Source: an uncultured Clostridia bacterium (GTDB taxonomy: Bacteria > Bacillota > Clostridia > Christensenellales > UBA1242). Taken from it: 64,000 bases of DNA. Below, piece by piece: positions 1-8,564 of the stretch. The DNA is taken from the NCBI GenBank assembly GCA_934746645.1, contig CAKVFE010000001.1, forward strand, positions 744,001-808,000. Reading direction: 5' to 3'. Both the position numbers and the translations under genes were made by a program. Under the pieces are notes generated by a model. The model did not search any database, was not told where the DNA came from, and saw only the letters and a program-made list of their open reading frames with translations. Each line of letters starts with the position of its first letter. The stretch's first letter is position 1.

Positions 1-824
1 TATGCAACCATGTATTATATCTTGATTGTATGATTGGTGCTCAATGTGTATATCCTAAAAAATTGTACTTCCATGTATTGGAAAATAGTATGAAAGTAAA
101 GGGGTTAAGCACTGTAATGAAAGCTTTGGGCGCTATGCCAATACCATCTCGCCCAAGTGCTAAAAGAGCATTTATTGAAGAAACAGACAATTTGTTAAAA
201 AAGAAAAAATGGGTATGTGTATATCCAGAAGCTGCTTTGTGGCCATACTATGAAAAGATAAGACCATTTAAGACTGGTGCTTTCCACTTTGCAGTAAAAA
301 ATGATGTGCCTATTATCCCTATTTGTATCAACTTTAGAAAAAGGCGTGGACTATTTAAAAAACTTGGTATGCGTACCAAATTTGTAACAGTCCATATAGG
401 CAGACCTATTTATGCCGATAAAAATCTTGAGTTTAATGACGCAGTCAATGATTTACTTCAACGCTCCAACTACAACCTAAATCGTATGAATCATTGGTTT
501 AAGGTTATTGATGGTAATGTGGTTGATGAAAATGAAAAGTGGGGCAATAGACCTTTGTTTATTGATTCGCCTAAAAAGGCAAGAGCAAAGACTGAAGTCG
601 TAAGATTTAGGAAAAAACAACCGGTTGAAGAACCAGAAGTTGCTGGTAGTGAAGAAGCCACTTATGATGTGTTCCTACCTCAGCCTGAAGAAAACAATAT
701 AGATGATGAAATAAAAACTGAAAATATTGATACACAACTTGATAAAACCGATATGGATAATCAAACAAGTGTAGAAAATACTGAAAGTATAGATGACAAA
801 AGTACTCAAACCAAAACAGAATAA
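1..824 (+). CDS. plsC: 1-acyl-glycerol-3-phosphate acyltransferase (PlsC family), 5' end missing
   Basis: Membrane-associated acyltransferase that would put the second acyl chain on lysophosphatidate in phospholipid synthesis. The gene runs in from the left edge: reading from base 3 gives NHVLYLD, the catalytic H-X4-D motif, before the first ATG at base 30, so that ATG is internal. Later family blocks follow: YPEAALWPYYEK in the place of the usual PEGTR block, and VPIIPI. After about 165 residues past base 30 the domain ends and an acidic D/E/N/T-rich tail of about 90 residues runs to the stop. An intrinsic terminator follows. The family is clear; the exact substrate is inferred. Confidence 0.85.
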   Translation, partial: CNHVLYLDCMIGAQCVYPKKLYFHVLENSMKVKGLSTVMKALGAMPIPSRPSAKRAFIEETDNLLKKKKWVCVYPEAALWPYYEKIRPFKTGAFHFAVKNDVPIIPICINFRKRRGLFKKLGMRTKFVTVHIGRPIYADKNLEFNDAVNDLLQRSNYNLNRMNHWFKVIDGNVVDENEKWGNRPLFIDSPKKARAKTEVVRFRKKQPVEEPEVAGSEEATYDVFLPQPEENNIDDEIKTENIDTQLDKTDMDNQTSVENTESIDDKSTQTKTE

Positions 825-837
825 ATAAAATGTTTTC

Positions 838-867
838 AATCCTCTTTTATTTAAAGAGGATTTTTTT
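838..867 (+). terminator. intrinsic terminator of plsC
   Basis: AATCCTCTTT pairs with AAAGAGGATT and is followed by a run of T; it lies 14 bases after the plsC stop. Confidence 0.85.
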
Positions 868-880
868 ATATTATTTGTTT

Positions 881-1047
881 CCGTCTAGATTACGACTGCA
901 TTGCATTTGTCGCTTGTTCGTTTCACTCCCAAGTTCGACTAACGCTTGATAAATGACAGACGGGGGATATGCCAACCTAGATTCCAATATCACATTGCTC
1001 CATTGTCTTTTACTTTGTTTAAGGTTTGATAAACTCAGAATGACGGG
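881..1047 (+). repeat. dispersed palindromic repeat, modules B and C
   Basis: Two modules of the dispersed repeat family described at 5083-5366. Module B spans 881-966 (CCGTCTAGATTACGAC to AATGACAGACGGGG) and module C spans 972-1047 (CCAACCTAGATTCC to GAATGACGGG). This copy is more diverged than those near 5-8 kb. It fills most of the gap between plsC and the next gene; the rest, to 1197, is AT-rich with no gene that I can see. Confidence 0.85.
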
Positions 1048-1197
1048 CAATCTTAAGTAACTTTTAATACTGGCATATTTATAATGTTAGATTAAGTATA
1101 TTAAATTAGATTGAGTATACTAAATGTGAAAAAGTTATATAAGAAATAGCAAGATATTATCAATCAACAATAATTAAATATTTTCATATCATATAAT

Positions 1198-2157
1198 ATG
1201 AGTAGAAATATATTTGATTATGAAGTTACATATAACGGAATAAAAGAGTTGGTAATAGACAATTTTAAAGACTATTTAACCTTAGAAATGATAGAAGATG
1301 TATCCAATGTTGCGTATGATATGCTAAAAAAGGATATGTCTTTTATAGCTAGTTTGGACCCATCACAAAATAGTATAGAAATGGTGCAAAGAACCAAAAC
1401 AAAAAGCCTGATTGCAACTATGTGCTATAGGGTTGCAAACACCTTATACTATAAAGGATATTTGAAAGAAAAGACTGATATAATACCTAGAGAATTTATG
1501 GAAAAAGTGGCAAGTCAAACCGGTATAGATATCCACCCACAAGCAATAATTGGCGAACAATTTTTTATTGACCACGGCGTAGGTATAGTGATTGGTGCTA
1601 CAACAATAATTGGCAAATGTTGCAATATATTTAATAATGTTATATTGGGTAGCAAAAATGTTAAGACAGCAAAACAATCAAAAAGACACCCAACATTAAA
1701 AGATAATGTTACTATCTGTGCTGGGTGTAGAGTGCTGGGCGATATAACTATTGGCAACAACTGTTTTATATCTCCTAATGCAGTAGTATTAGATGATGTC
1801 CCAGACAATACACATATTAGTATAATCAATCAGCTACAACTATCTAAAAATGGTAATAGGTTGCCAAGTCAAAAGATGATTGTTTATGGAGTAGTACCTA
1901 AGTTTAAAAATACAATAAAAATATTGGGCGAAGGATTTTATAATCCTACAGTACTTATTAAACTTAAAGGTGAAAAACAACTTAATTACAATATTGTGTA
2001 TTGGGATAAAAACAAAATACTTATCAAGATAAAAAACACAACACCATTTGAACATAGCAGTGTAAGTGGTGCAAAAATAGTAATATTGTCCAATGCAGAT
2101 AAAGTAATTATTACACAAAGTTATGGCTTAACAAAAACACTTACAACCCTAAGCTAA
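1198..2157 (+). CDS. cysE: serine O-acetyltransferase-like hexapeptide transferase
   Basis: Likely makes O-acetylserine from serine and acetyl-CoA, the first step of cysteine synthesis. An all-helical N-terminal part (about residues 1-100) precedes left-handed beta-helix repeats with the serine acetyltransferase signature GIDIHPQAIIGE, then FIDHG and GVGIVIGATTIIG. Family members usually end soon after the hexapeptide repeats; here about 90 extra residues (from about 225) of beta-rich unknown sequence follow. No Shine-Dalgarno sequence precedes the ATG, and TATAAT sits directly before it, so the start is less certain than usual. No cysK lies beside it. Confidence 0.8.
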   Translation: MSRNIFDYEVTYNGIKELVIDNFKDYLTLEMIEDVSNVAYDMLKKDMSFIASLDPSQNSIEMVQRTKTKSLIATMCYRVANTLYYKGYLKEKTDIIPREFMEKVASQTGIDIHPQAIIGEQFFIDHGVGIVIGATTIIGKCCNIFNNVILGSKNVKTAKQSKRHPTLKDNVTICAGCRVLGDITIGNNCFISPNAVVLDDVPDNTHISIINQLQLSKNGNRLPSQKMIVYGVVPKFKNTIKILGEGFYNPTVLIKLKGEKQLNYNIVYWDKNKILIKIKNTTPFEHSSVSGAKIVILSNADKVIITQSYGLTKTLTTLS

Positions 2158-2184
2158 AAGCCAAAATTTGGTTAAAATACACTA

Positions 2185-2213
2185 TTGACAACACACACGG
2201 TGTAGTGTATAAT
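2185..2213 (+). promoter_or_regulatory. consensus sigma-70/SigA promoter
   Basis: TTGACA (2185-2190), 17 bases, TATAAT (2208-2213): a perfect consensus promoter. Transcription would start near 2220 and run into the RNA at 2219-2330. Confidence 0.85.
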
Positions 2214-2218
2214 GTTTA

Positions 2219-2330
2219 AGCATTTTAAGAGATTAAAATGTTTTTCCATTTTTCATTCTACCTATATTTTACATAATAAGGTAATACAAGAAACACGCAT
2301 CACACACTCCACAGCGTGTTTTTTGTTTTT
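2219..2330 (+). ncRNA. candidate small RNA or terminated leader
   Basis: A predicted transcript of about 105 bases starts at a consensus promoter and ends at an intrinsic terminator. Three stems are visible: an 11-bp stem at the very 5' end (2218-2228 with 2233-2243, one G.U pair) capped by a GAGA tetraloop; TACCT/AGGTA at 2259-2283; and the terminator AAACACGC (2291-2298) with GCGTGTTT (2314-2321) plus T-run. There is no open frame of note. The MFS gene starts at 2447, so this is either a free-standing RNA or an attenuated leader. Confidence 0.55.
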
Positions 2331-2446
2331 TTATCTACCACTTTTTCTATAATTTAATAAAATGTTTGGTTTAAAGATTGTTTTGTGTTAAAGTTGATAT
2401 GAAACAATCTTTTTTATTGATTGAATGTAACAAAAGAAGGGTAATG

Positions 2447-3649
2447 ATGCAGTTAAAATATCTTAATTTCCACAAAATGCTTGCCAACTTTTCAATGTAT
2501 CTAGTTGGTGGCTTTATACCACTTATTATATATCAAAAAACTGGTAGCGTATTTTGGGCAGTCTTTTATCTGTTTGCCTTGTATTTAATCAATTTTATAA
2601 TCAATCAAATATTTAGAAATGCGTTTGTAAAAAGACCACAATTATTTTTGGTACTTAGAGCAATCCCTATACTTATATATAGTTTGTCTGTGCTTTTGAT
2701 TGATGTCAATTTTATATGGGGTGTAGTATTAGTAACAATATTCTATGCTATCAACTTAAGTTTTAAAGGCAATAGTACAGAAATTATCTTCAACTATTCG
2801 GTATCTCAAAACACTAGTGGTAAAAGTTTTGGTATGACAAGAGTGTTTGAACAGATTGGTACAATCGTTGCACAAATTGCAGGTGCATTGTTCTTGGATT
2901 ATCTTAACACATATATCCTTATTGCTTTGGCTATAGGAATTTATCTTGTAAGTACTATACCACTACTTATGTATTATATCTCTTGCCGTAAACAAAAAGG
3001 ATTTAATACTGAGATGACAAGCAATGCTTTACAACAATTTGCTCAAAATGAAGATAAGACAGCAAAAGGTAAAAAAGTTACCAATCGTATATTGTTCCAA
3101 TATGGACTTATGTATTATCTTGTTGCTTTCCTAGACGGATTTAGCAACTTGTTTAACATATATATTTATGTTAAGACAGGACAATTCTTGTATGCTGGAT
3201 ACTTTAGTGCTATATACAATGGTTCTTATGCTATTGCAAGTTATGTTGTTGGATATGTAAGTAGTAAGATTGATACAACTATATTGTCTGCAGTATTTAT
3301 GTGTATCAATGCTATAAGTGTTGTATTGTCTGTTGTTATCGAAATCACTTGGGTACAAATGCTATTGTTTGGAGTTATCGGATTTACTTATCCGTTCTTC
3401 TCAGTATTCCTAATAGAGCGTATGCTTGCCAAAACCCGAATACTGGGTGTAAGCAATCGTGCAATACTGCTTAGGGACAATGTGTCGGTACTGGGTAAAA
3501 TGACAGTTATGATACCAGCATTGTTTGGACCATTGCTATTGTCGTTTATTGCTATGGGTGTAGCTTTAACTGGTGGCGGAATATATTTGCCATTTAGTGA
3601 AGAAACAAGTAGAAAAACATTGGTTAATTATTTGGAAGACAACGAATAA
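2447..3649 (+). CDS. MFS-type transporter
   Basis: Polytopic inner-membrane protein of 400 residues with about twelve hydrophobic segments and a charged central loop (about residues 180-215), the usual two-halves layout of a major facilitator. The substrate cannot be read from the sequence. I start it at the second of two adjacent ATGs, which lies 5 bases after AAGAAGGG; an in-frame ATG at 2378 has no ribosome site and would add 23 non-conserved residues. It stands alone downstream of the structured RNA at 2219-2330, which may control it. Confidence 0.75.
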   Translation: MQLKYLNFHKMLANFSMYLVGGFIPLIIYQKTGSVFWAVFYLFALYLINFIINQIFRNAFVKRPQLFLVLRAIPILIYSLSVLLIDVNFIWGVVLVTIFYAINLSFKGNSTEIIFNYSVSQNTSGKSFGMTRVFEQIGTIVAQIAGALFLDYLNTYILIALAIGIYLVSTIPLLMYYISCRKQKGFNTEMTSNALQQFAQNEDKTAKGKKVTNRILFQYGLMYYLVAFLDGFSNLFNIYIYVKTGQFLYAGYFSAIYNGSYAIASYVVGYVSSKIDTTILSAVFMCINAISVVLSVVIEITWVQMLLFGVIGFTYPFFSVFLIERMLAKTRILGVSNRAILLRDNVSVLGKMTVMIPALFGPLLLSFIAMGVALTGGGIYLPFSEETSRKTLVNYLEDNE

Positions 3650-3862
3650 TACTAATTTAAATTTATTTTTAATAACTATTTGCGAAAAATATTGTTTTAG
3701 TGATAAACTAAACTTGTAAAAGACATAAAAAGCTAATGTGTATTAAATTGTTACTATTAGGTTTTTTGTGTAGATAAATATTGGCTGGATTGGTAATACT
3801 TACTTTATATAAGCTTACTTTCAGACCGATAATAAAAAAGAAAATAAAAAGGGAATATAACT

Positions 3863-4753
3863 ATGACAAATTTTGAAGTATCATCAGACTCTACTTGTGA
3901 CCTATATGCACAAGAGATAAAAGATATGAATATACATTTTGTTCCATTGTGCTTTACTATGGACAAGAATGGTGACTTTAACGAGTACTATGACAATTTT
4001 ACAGATTATCAACAATATGTTGATTATTACAATCAACTTCGTGCTGGTGCTGTATCTAAGACAAGTATGCTTAACTATGCTGCTCATCTAGAGCATTTTA
4101 CTAAGATGGCAGAAGCTGGCGTAAAAAATGCAATTCACTTTACAATTTCTTATGCTTTAAGTCCTACAGTTGATGTAGCAAGAAAAGCTGTAAAAGAAGT
4201 ACAAGAAACATATCCAGACTTTAATTGTCTATGTGTAGAAAGTCATACAACAACTATTGGACAAGGTATGCTTGTAAGAGTTGCTTGCGATATGAGAGAT
4301 AAAGGCAAAACATTGCAAGAAACTTATGACTATGTAGAAAGTATAAAAGCAAAAATTCAACACTTTATAGTTGCTGATAGTCTTATGTATCTAAAAAGAG
4401 GTGGTAGAGTAGGTAGCACTAAAGCTATTATTGGTACTATACTTAATGTTAAACCTATACTTATCTTCACTAAAGAAGGTAAACTAGAGATGTATAAAAA
4501 AGCCAATGGTATGAAGACAGCTTTAAAGACTATAGTTGACGAATTTCCTAATTATACAGTCAATAAAGACTACCCAACAATTTGGATAGTTCATACCGAC
4601 AACCAACCTATGGCAGAATTGTTGAGTAAGATGTTGGAAGAAAAATATGGCGTTAAACCTAATATCCGTATTATGGGACCAATTATTGGTAGCCATGTTG
4701 GACCAGGCTCTTTAGCTTATGCATTTATAAGTAATGAAGAAAGACCAATTTAA
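3863..4753 (+). CDS. DegV family fatty-acid-binding protein
   Basis: Cytoplasmic lipid-binding protein; DegV/FakB proteins hold a fatty acid for phosphorylation by FakA so that exogenous fatty acids enter phospholipid synthesis. Family marks are SDSTCDL near the N-terminus, SKTS in the middle, HFTISYALS, LKRGGRVG and the NVKPIL block. At 296 residues it has the normal family length. The start has AAAAGGG upstream at good spacing. No fakA lies nearby. A strong terminator follows the stop. Confidence 0.9.
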   Translation: MTNFEVSSDSTCDLYAQEIKDMNIHFVPLCFTMDKNGDFNEYYDNFTDYQQYVDYYNQLRAGAVSKTSMLNYAAHLEHFTKMAEAGVKNAIHFTISYALSPTVDVARKAVKEVQETYPDFNCLCVESHTTTIGQGMLVRVACDMRDKGKTLQETYDYVESIKAKIQHFIVADSLMYLKRGGRVGSTKAIIGTILNVKPILIFTKEGKLEMYKKANGMKTALKTIVDEFPNYTVNKDYPTIWIVHTDNQPMAELLSKMLEEKYGVKPNIRIMGPIIGSHVGPGSLAYAFISNEERPI

Positions 4754-4768
4754 TGATTTGTTAATAAA

Positions 4769-4803
4769 AACACTTTAGTATTAAACACTAAGGTGTTTTT
4801 TTA
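4769..4803 (+). terminator. intrinsic terminator of the degV gene
   Basis: AACACTTTAGT pairs with ACTAAGGTGTT (one G.U pair), followed by eight T. Confidence 0.9.
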
Positions 4804-4967
4804 TTATTGAAATAAGTGGGGACATAATTTTTAGATAATTTATTTGATATTGAATAAATATAGTTATAAGTCTAATCTTTTTTAATATCATTAATTTTGT
4901 ATTTATATTTTAAATTGATAAGAAACTAATTTGTTTTTCTCTTTTTTAATCTACTTTTGCTTATACT

Positions 4968-5082
4968 TGTCATTCTGTGTAAATTGTTAAAATTAAATAA
5001 ATAGAGAAGTTGGCGTGTTATTAAAGTTGTCAAAATCAATATATGTTGAAAAAGTACACTTTAAAACAATCAGCTTATTTTC
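4968..5082 (+). repeat. dispersed repeat, module D
   Basis: Copy of an AT-rich module beginning TTGTCATTCTG and recurring at 5453-5559 and 16141-16254. Shared landmarks are GTAAATTG, AGAGAAGTT, CAAAATCAA and AAAACAATCAG. In all three places it directly precedes module A, so D-A-B is a composite unit. Confidence 0.7.
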
Positions 5083-5366
5083 GTCATTCTGAGCGTAGCG
5101 TTAGCGAAGTCGAACTCGTAGGGCAACGGCTTGCCGTTGGAATCTCAAAACGATAAGTATATTTTTTATTCTTGATTTAATTTATTTTTATCCCTGTCTA
5201 GATTACGACTGCATTACATTTGTCGCTTGTCCGTTTCACTCCCAAGTTCGACTAACGCTCATAATGACAGACAGGGAATGTGTCCCCACCTAGATTCCAA
5301 TGTCGCAATGCTCCATTGTCTTTCACTATCGTTCAAGGTTCGATAAACTCAGAATGACAGGTGGGG
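5083..5366 (+). repeat. repeat array A-B-C, left arm of a long inverted repeat
   Basis: Module A (5083-5145) runs from GTCATTCTGAGCG to GGAATCT and holds the palindrome CAACGGC-TT-GCCGTTG. Module B (5192-5276) is bounded by CCCTGTCT and AGACAGGG. Module C (5284-5366) is bounded by CCCCACCT and AGGTGGGG. The whole array, including both spacers (46 and 7 bases), is repeated in inverse order and orientation at 8248-8534. No transposase is present. The gene-free region 4804-6076 holds these repeats and, between 5754 and 6076, AT-rich DNA with nothing I recognise. Confidence 0.9.
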
Positions 5367-5452
5367 TCTTATAGTTGTTATAGCATTTAGACAATAACAC
5401 TTATGGCATATTATTTTTCTAATAGCTTATTTATAAAAAGTTGGTTTATATT

Positions 5453-5753
5453 TGTCATTCTGAGTAAATTGGTAAAAAAGTAGAGAAATTAGTAAGTTGT
5501 TTAAGTTTTCAAAATCAAAATTTATAAAAAATACATTGTAAAACAATTAGATTATACTTGTCATTCTGAGCGAAGCGTAAGCGAAGTCGAACCCGTAGGG
5601 CAACAACGCAAGTTGTTGGAATCTCAAAACGATAAATATATTTTTTATTCTTTATTCAATTTCCTTTTTCCCCTGTATAGATTACGACTGCATTTCATTT
5701 GTCGCTTGTCCGTTTCACTCCCAAGTTCGATAAACTCAGAATGACAGGTGGGG
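5453..5753 (+). repeat. repeat array D-A-(B/C chimera)
   Basis: Module D (5453-5559) and module A (5560-5624, with the alternative apical stem CAACAAC-GCAA-GTTGTTG) are followed by a chimeric module at 5670-5753. Its left end is B-type (CCCCTGTATAGATTACGAC) and its right end is C-type (AACTCAGAATGACAGGTGGGG), joined at the shared AAGTTCGA. Confidence 0.85.
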
Positions 5754-6076
5754 CTTATAGTTGTTGGAATCTTTAACTCCAACTTTAATTAAACTGCTAT
5801 TAGACACTTCAGCCAACTTATATCGTACACTTTTGACAACTTACAATTGTGTTATCACTTGTGCATATTGCACAAAAGATTGAGATTGAAGTACACCAAC
5901 ACACAAAAATTTATATGGTTATTTTGCACAAACTTTTATTTTCTTTAAAAAATCAATTAGCCATAATCGCTCTTAAAATTCGACAAAATCCGATTTTAGC
6001 CCATAATATCGTTGATTTTGGCTACATTTACCAGTAATTACCACTTATATAACACTTTTTATTATTTATAATAAAA

Positions 6077-6104
6077 GTAAACAAAACTATTGTTTTTAGT
6101 TTAC
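6077..6104. promoter_or_regulatory. inverted repeat overlapping the -35 box, possible operator
   Basis: GTAAAC (6077-6082) and GTTTAC (6099-6104) frame an inner palindrome AAAAC-TATT-GTTTT. The right arm covers the -35 box TTTACA of the promoter at 6100-6128, where a repressor could block it. No regulator gene is adjacent. Confidence 0.5.
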
Positions 6105-6128
6105 AATAAAGCCAAATTTAGATATAAT
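6100..6128 (+). promoter_or_regulatory. promoter of the TasA-like gene
   Basis: TTTACA (6100-6105), 17 bases, TATAAT (6123-6128). The ribosome site TAGGAGA follows before the ATG at 6172. Confidence 0.75.
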
Positions 6129-6171
6129 TTGGTTGTAAATCAAAAAATTATACTTATAGGAGAAAAGTAAA

Positions 6172-7914
6172 ATGGATAGATTAAAAAAATTAAACGGGAG
6201 TATGATTGCAGCCATCGTGCTAAGCGTTTTGCTTATCATGAGCATCACTACTGGTGCTACTCTTGCTTGGTTTGCTAGTCGTGACAGTGCTACCAACAGC
6301 CTTACCATGGGTGAAGCAGTAGTTGTTACTATTGGTGAAGATTATAAGCAAGGCGATGGTGAATTGGCTATGAACTTGCCAGTTGATAAAGATACCAATG
6401 GTCTATTACCAGGTATGTCTGTTACTCCAAACATTAAAGTTCAATTACAAAAAAGTAATACTAATGCACTACTTCGTGCAAGATTTATTACTACAGTAGA
6501 GTACCCTAACAATTATATTGATGAAGCTTACTCTAACTTAATTAAGTACCCTAACGCTAGTGGTGTTACTGATACATCTGCTGGTAGAGTACTAAGTGAA
6601 GATAATTTCCCTAATGACCATGTATATTCTGGCGATATCATTTATGACTATTACAACTATTTGGGTCACAGAATTGATGTTAATGGTGCAGAGATCTCAG
6701 AAGCTAGCACACATACAAAAACAATTCACTTATCTCGTGTTAAAGTAAGAACTGCTATTGTTAATGCTATCGGTGGCAAATTTACAGTTAATGGTATCGA
6801 AGTTGATGTTACAGCTGAAAATGCTGCTGAACTAGAAATCCGTCAGCGTGGTGTTGACCTTACCAACGCTATCAACCGTGTATTGCAAGGTCAAAGAGGT
6901 TATAGTATTGACCCTACAACTGGTGAAATCTATGATGACGAACAACATGGTATCAAATATACTCGTCGTGTAGCTGATGGTTGGGCTTATCGTGATGCTG
7001 ACCAAGCTTGGTATTATTTGGGTAGCCAAACAAATGGTTTTGTAATTACTGATAATACTAGTGGTGTTAGTGAAGCCGTTGATACAAGTAAGCCTATCGC
7101 AAAAGATATTACAAAATATACAACAGTTACAACTGGTAATGTTACAGTTCAACAACCAACTTATGAATTGTTAAGTTCTGAAACAAACCAATATAAAACA
7201 ACAATTACTACAAATGGTACAAACAACAACGATATGTCTCGTAACTATCTTGGTGGATCAAAAGATGATGCTGCAATAAACAGAGTTGACAACGAAAAAG
7301 GTGTATTGACTCAAGCTACAATGGCATCTATCGATTTAAGTCAAGGTGATGTAAGTATCGATTTCTTAACAAAGAGATTTGTATTACCTACATTCATTGA
7401 CAATGGATACGCTAAAGCACAAGTTACATTTACATTTACTGTAGAAGCAGTACAAGATTATTTGATTGACCCATTGCAAGAAGCAACAGCTGCTGCAGAC
7501 CGTCTACCAAACAACCTTGTTAATGCTATCTTAGTATTCAACAATGCATTCCCACAATCTCTATTCCCACAATCTGATGATGACTTAGACAAATTAAGAG
7601 CTACAGGTTCTACATCTAATGTTATCCCTGGTGGTGGTGAAAAAGTTACTTGGGATACAACTACAGGTAAAGCTACTGTAACATACAACGATAAATTTAG
7701 TGATACTGTTACTGGTGACACAAGTGTAATTGGTACAGAAGGTAACCAATATTCTTATGGTCACTTAAAAGATGCTACAATTGAAGCTACTGGCATTAAA
7801 GGATTTGATGTTAGAACTGATGAATATGGCGACTTAGTTGCAGATTATACAAAAGCTGCTGCTTACCAACGCGGTACTGCAAGTAGTATTGGTGTATGTC
7901 CATTTAAAGCGTAA
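6172..7914 (+). CDS. TasA/camelysin-like secreted surface protein with SipW-type signal
   Basis: Secreted protein of 580 residues. The N-terminus has a basic start, a hydrophobic stretch (about residues 10-30) and GATLAWFASRDSATN, which matches the SipW-dependent signal pattern TLAxFTD...TN. The next part (ALLRARFITTVEYP) resembles the beta-sandwich of TasA-type matrix fibre subunits. About 370 further residues of Thr/Asn/Asp-rich sequence follow, with no sorting motif at the C-terminus. No sipW gene is in the window, so export by a signal peptidase elsewhere is inferred. The gene has its own promoter, a possible operator and a terminator, and lies inside a pair of long inverted repeats. The fibre role is inferred. 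Confidence 0.7.
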   Translation: MDRLKKLNGSMIAAIVLSVLLIMSITTGATLAWFASRDSATNSLTMGEAVVVTIGEDYKQGDGELAMNLPVDKDTNGLLPGMSVTPNIKVQLQKSNTNALLRARFITTVEYPNNYIDEAYSNLIKYPNASGVTDTSAGRVLSEDNFPNDHVYSGDIIYDYYNYLGHRIDVNGAEISEASTHTKTIHLSRVKVRTAIVNAIGGKFTVNGIEVDVTAENAAELEIRQRGVDLTNAINRVLQGQRGYSIDPTTGEIYDDEQHGIKYTRRVADGWAYRDADQAWYYLGSQTNGFVITDNTSGVSEAVDTSKPIAKDITKYTTVTTGNVTVQQPTYELLSSETNQYKTTITTNGTNNNDMSRNYLGGSKDDAAINRVDNEKGVLTQATMASIDLSQGDVSIDFLTKRFVLPTFIDNGYAKAQVTFTFTVEAVQDYLIDPLQEATAAADRLPNNLVNAILVFNNAFPQSLFPQSDDDLDKLRATGSTSNVIPGGGEKVTWDTTTGKATVTYNDKFSDTVTGDTSVIGTEGNQYSYGHLKDATIEATGIKGFDVRTDEYGDLVADYTKAAAYQRGTASSIGVCPFKA

Positions 7915-7936
7915 CTCCGTAATTTAATATAAAATT

Positions 7937-7966
7937 AGAGTGTCTAAATTAGACACTCTTTTTTTG
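7937..7966 (+). terminator. intrinsic terminator of the TasA-like gene
   Basis: AGAGTGTCT pairs with AGACACTCT, followed by seven or more T. Confidence 0.9.
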
Positions 7967-7983
7967 TACTTATTCAGCATTTT

Positions 7984-8158
7984 GAGATTCCAACGGCAAG
8001 CCGTTGCCCCTATGGGTTCGACTTCGCTTACGCTACGCTCAGAATGACAAGTATAGACTAAATGTTTTATAGTTCTTTCTTCTATAAATATAAATTTTAG
8101 GGAATTAACTACTTACAGACTTTTCATTTTTTTATTTTACCAATTCACTCAGAATGAC
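7984..8158 (-). repeat. dispersed repeat, inverted module A and remnant of D
   Basis: Inverted module A at 7984-8048 (AGATTCC to GAATGAC, with stem CAACGGC/GCCGTTG), then a diverged module D remnant ending in CACTCAGAATGAC at about 8131-8158. Confidence 0.8.
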
Positions 8159-8247
8159 GAATATAAGCTGAGTGTTTTATAAAATAAACTGTCACATAAA
8201 TGTACAGCATTCACACATATTATCTTAAAATTACAACAACTATCAGA

Positions 8248-8534
8248 CCCACCTGTCATTTCTAAAGCGTAGTCGAACCTTGAACGATAGTGAAAGGCAA
8301 TGGAGCGTTGCGACATTGGAATCTAGGTGGGACACATTCCCTGTCTGTCATTATGAGCGTTAGTCGAACTTGGGAGTGAAACGGACAAGCGACAAATGTA
8401 ATGCAGTCGTAATCTAGACAGGGATAAAAATAAATTAAATCAAGAATAAAAAATATACTTATCATTTTCAGATTCCAACAACTTGCGTTGTTGCCCTTAC
8501 GGGTTCGACTCCACTCCGTTTCGCTCAGAATGAC
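8248..8534 (-). repeat. repeat array C-B-A inverted, right arm of the long inverted repeat
   Basis: Inverted module C at 8248-8331 (CCCACCT to AGGTGGG), module B at 8339-8423 (CCCTGTCT to AGACAGGG) and module A at 8470-8534. Spacer lengths equal those of the left arm (7 and 46 bases) and the B module plus its spacer is almost identical to 5146-5276, so the arms share about 285 bases. Module A differs mostly in its apical stem (GTTGTTG type here). The gene-free region 7967-8761 holds only repeats and AT-rich DNA. Confidence 0.9.
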
Positions 8535-8564
8535 AAATAATACAGACCAAGACCAACTGTTTTC

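Noticed and set aside
5849..6037. A 62-codon open frame before the TasA-like gene
   Set aside because: No ribosome site or promoter, AT-rich filler composition, and no family resemblance.
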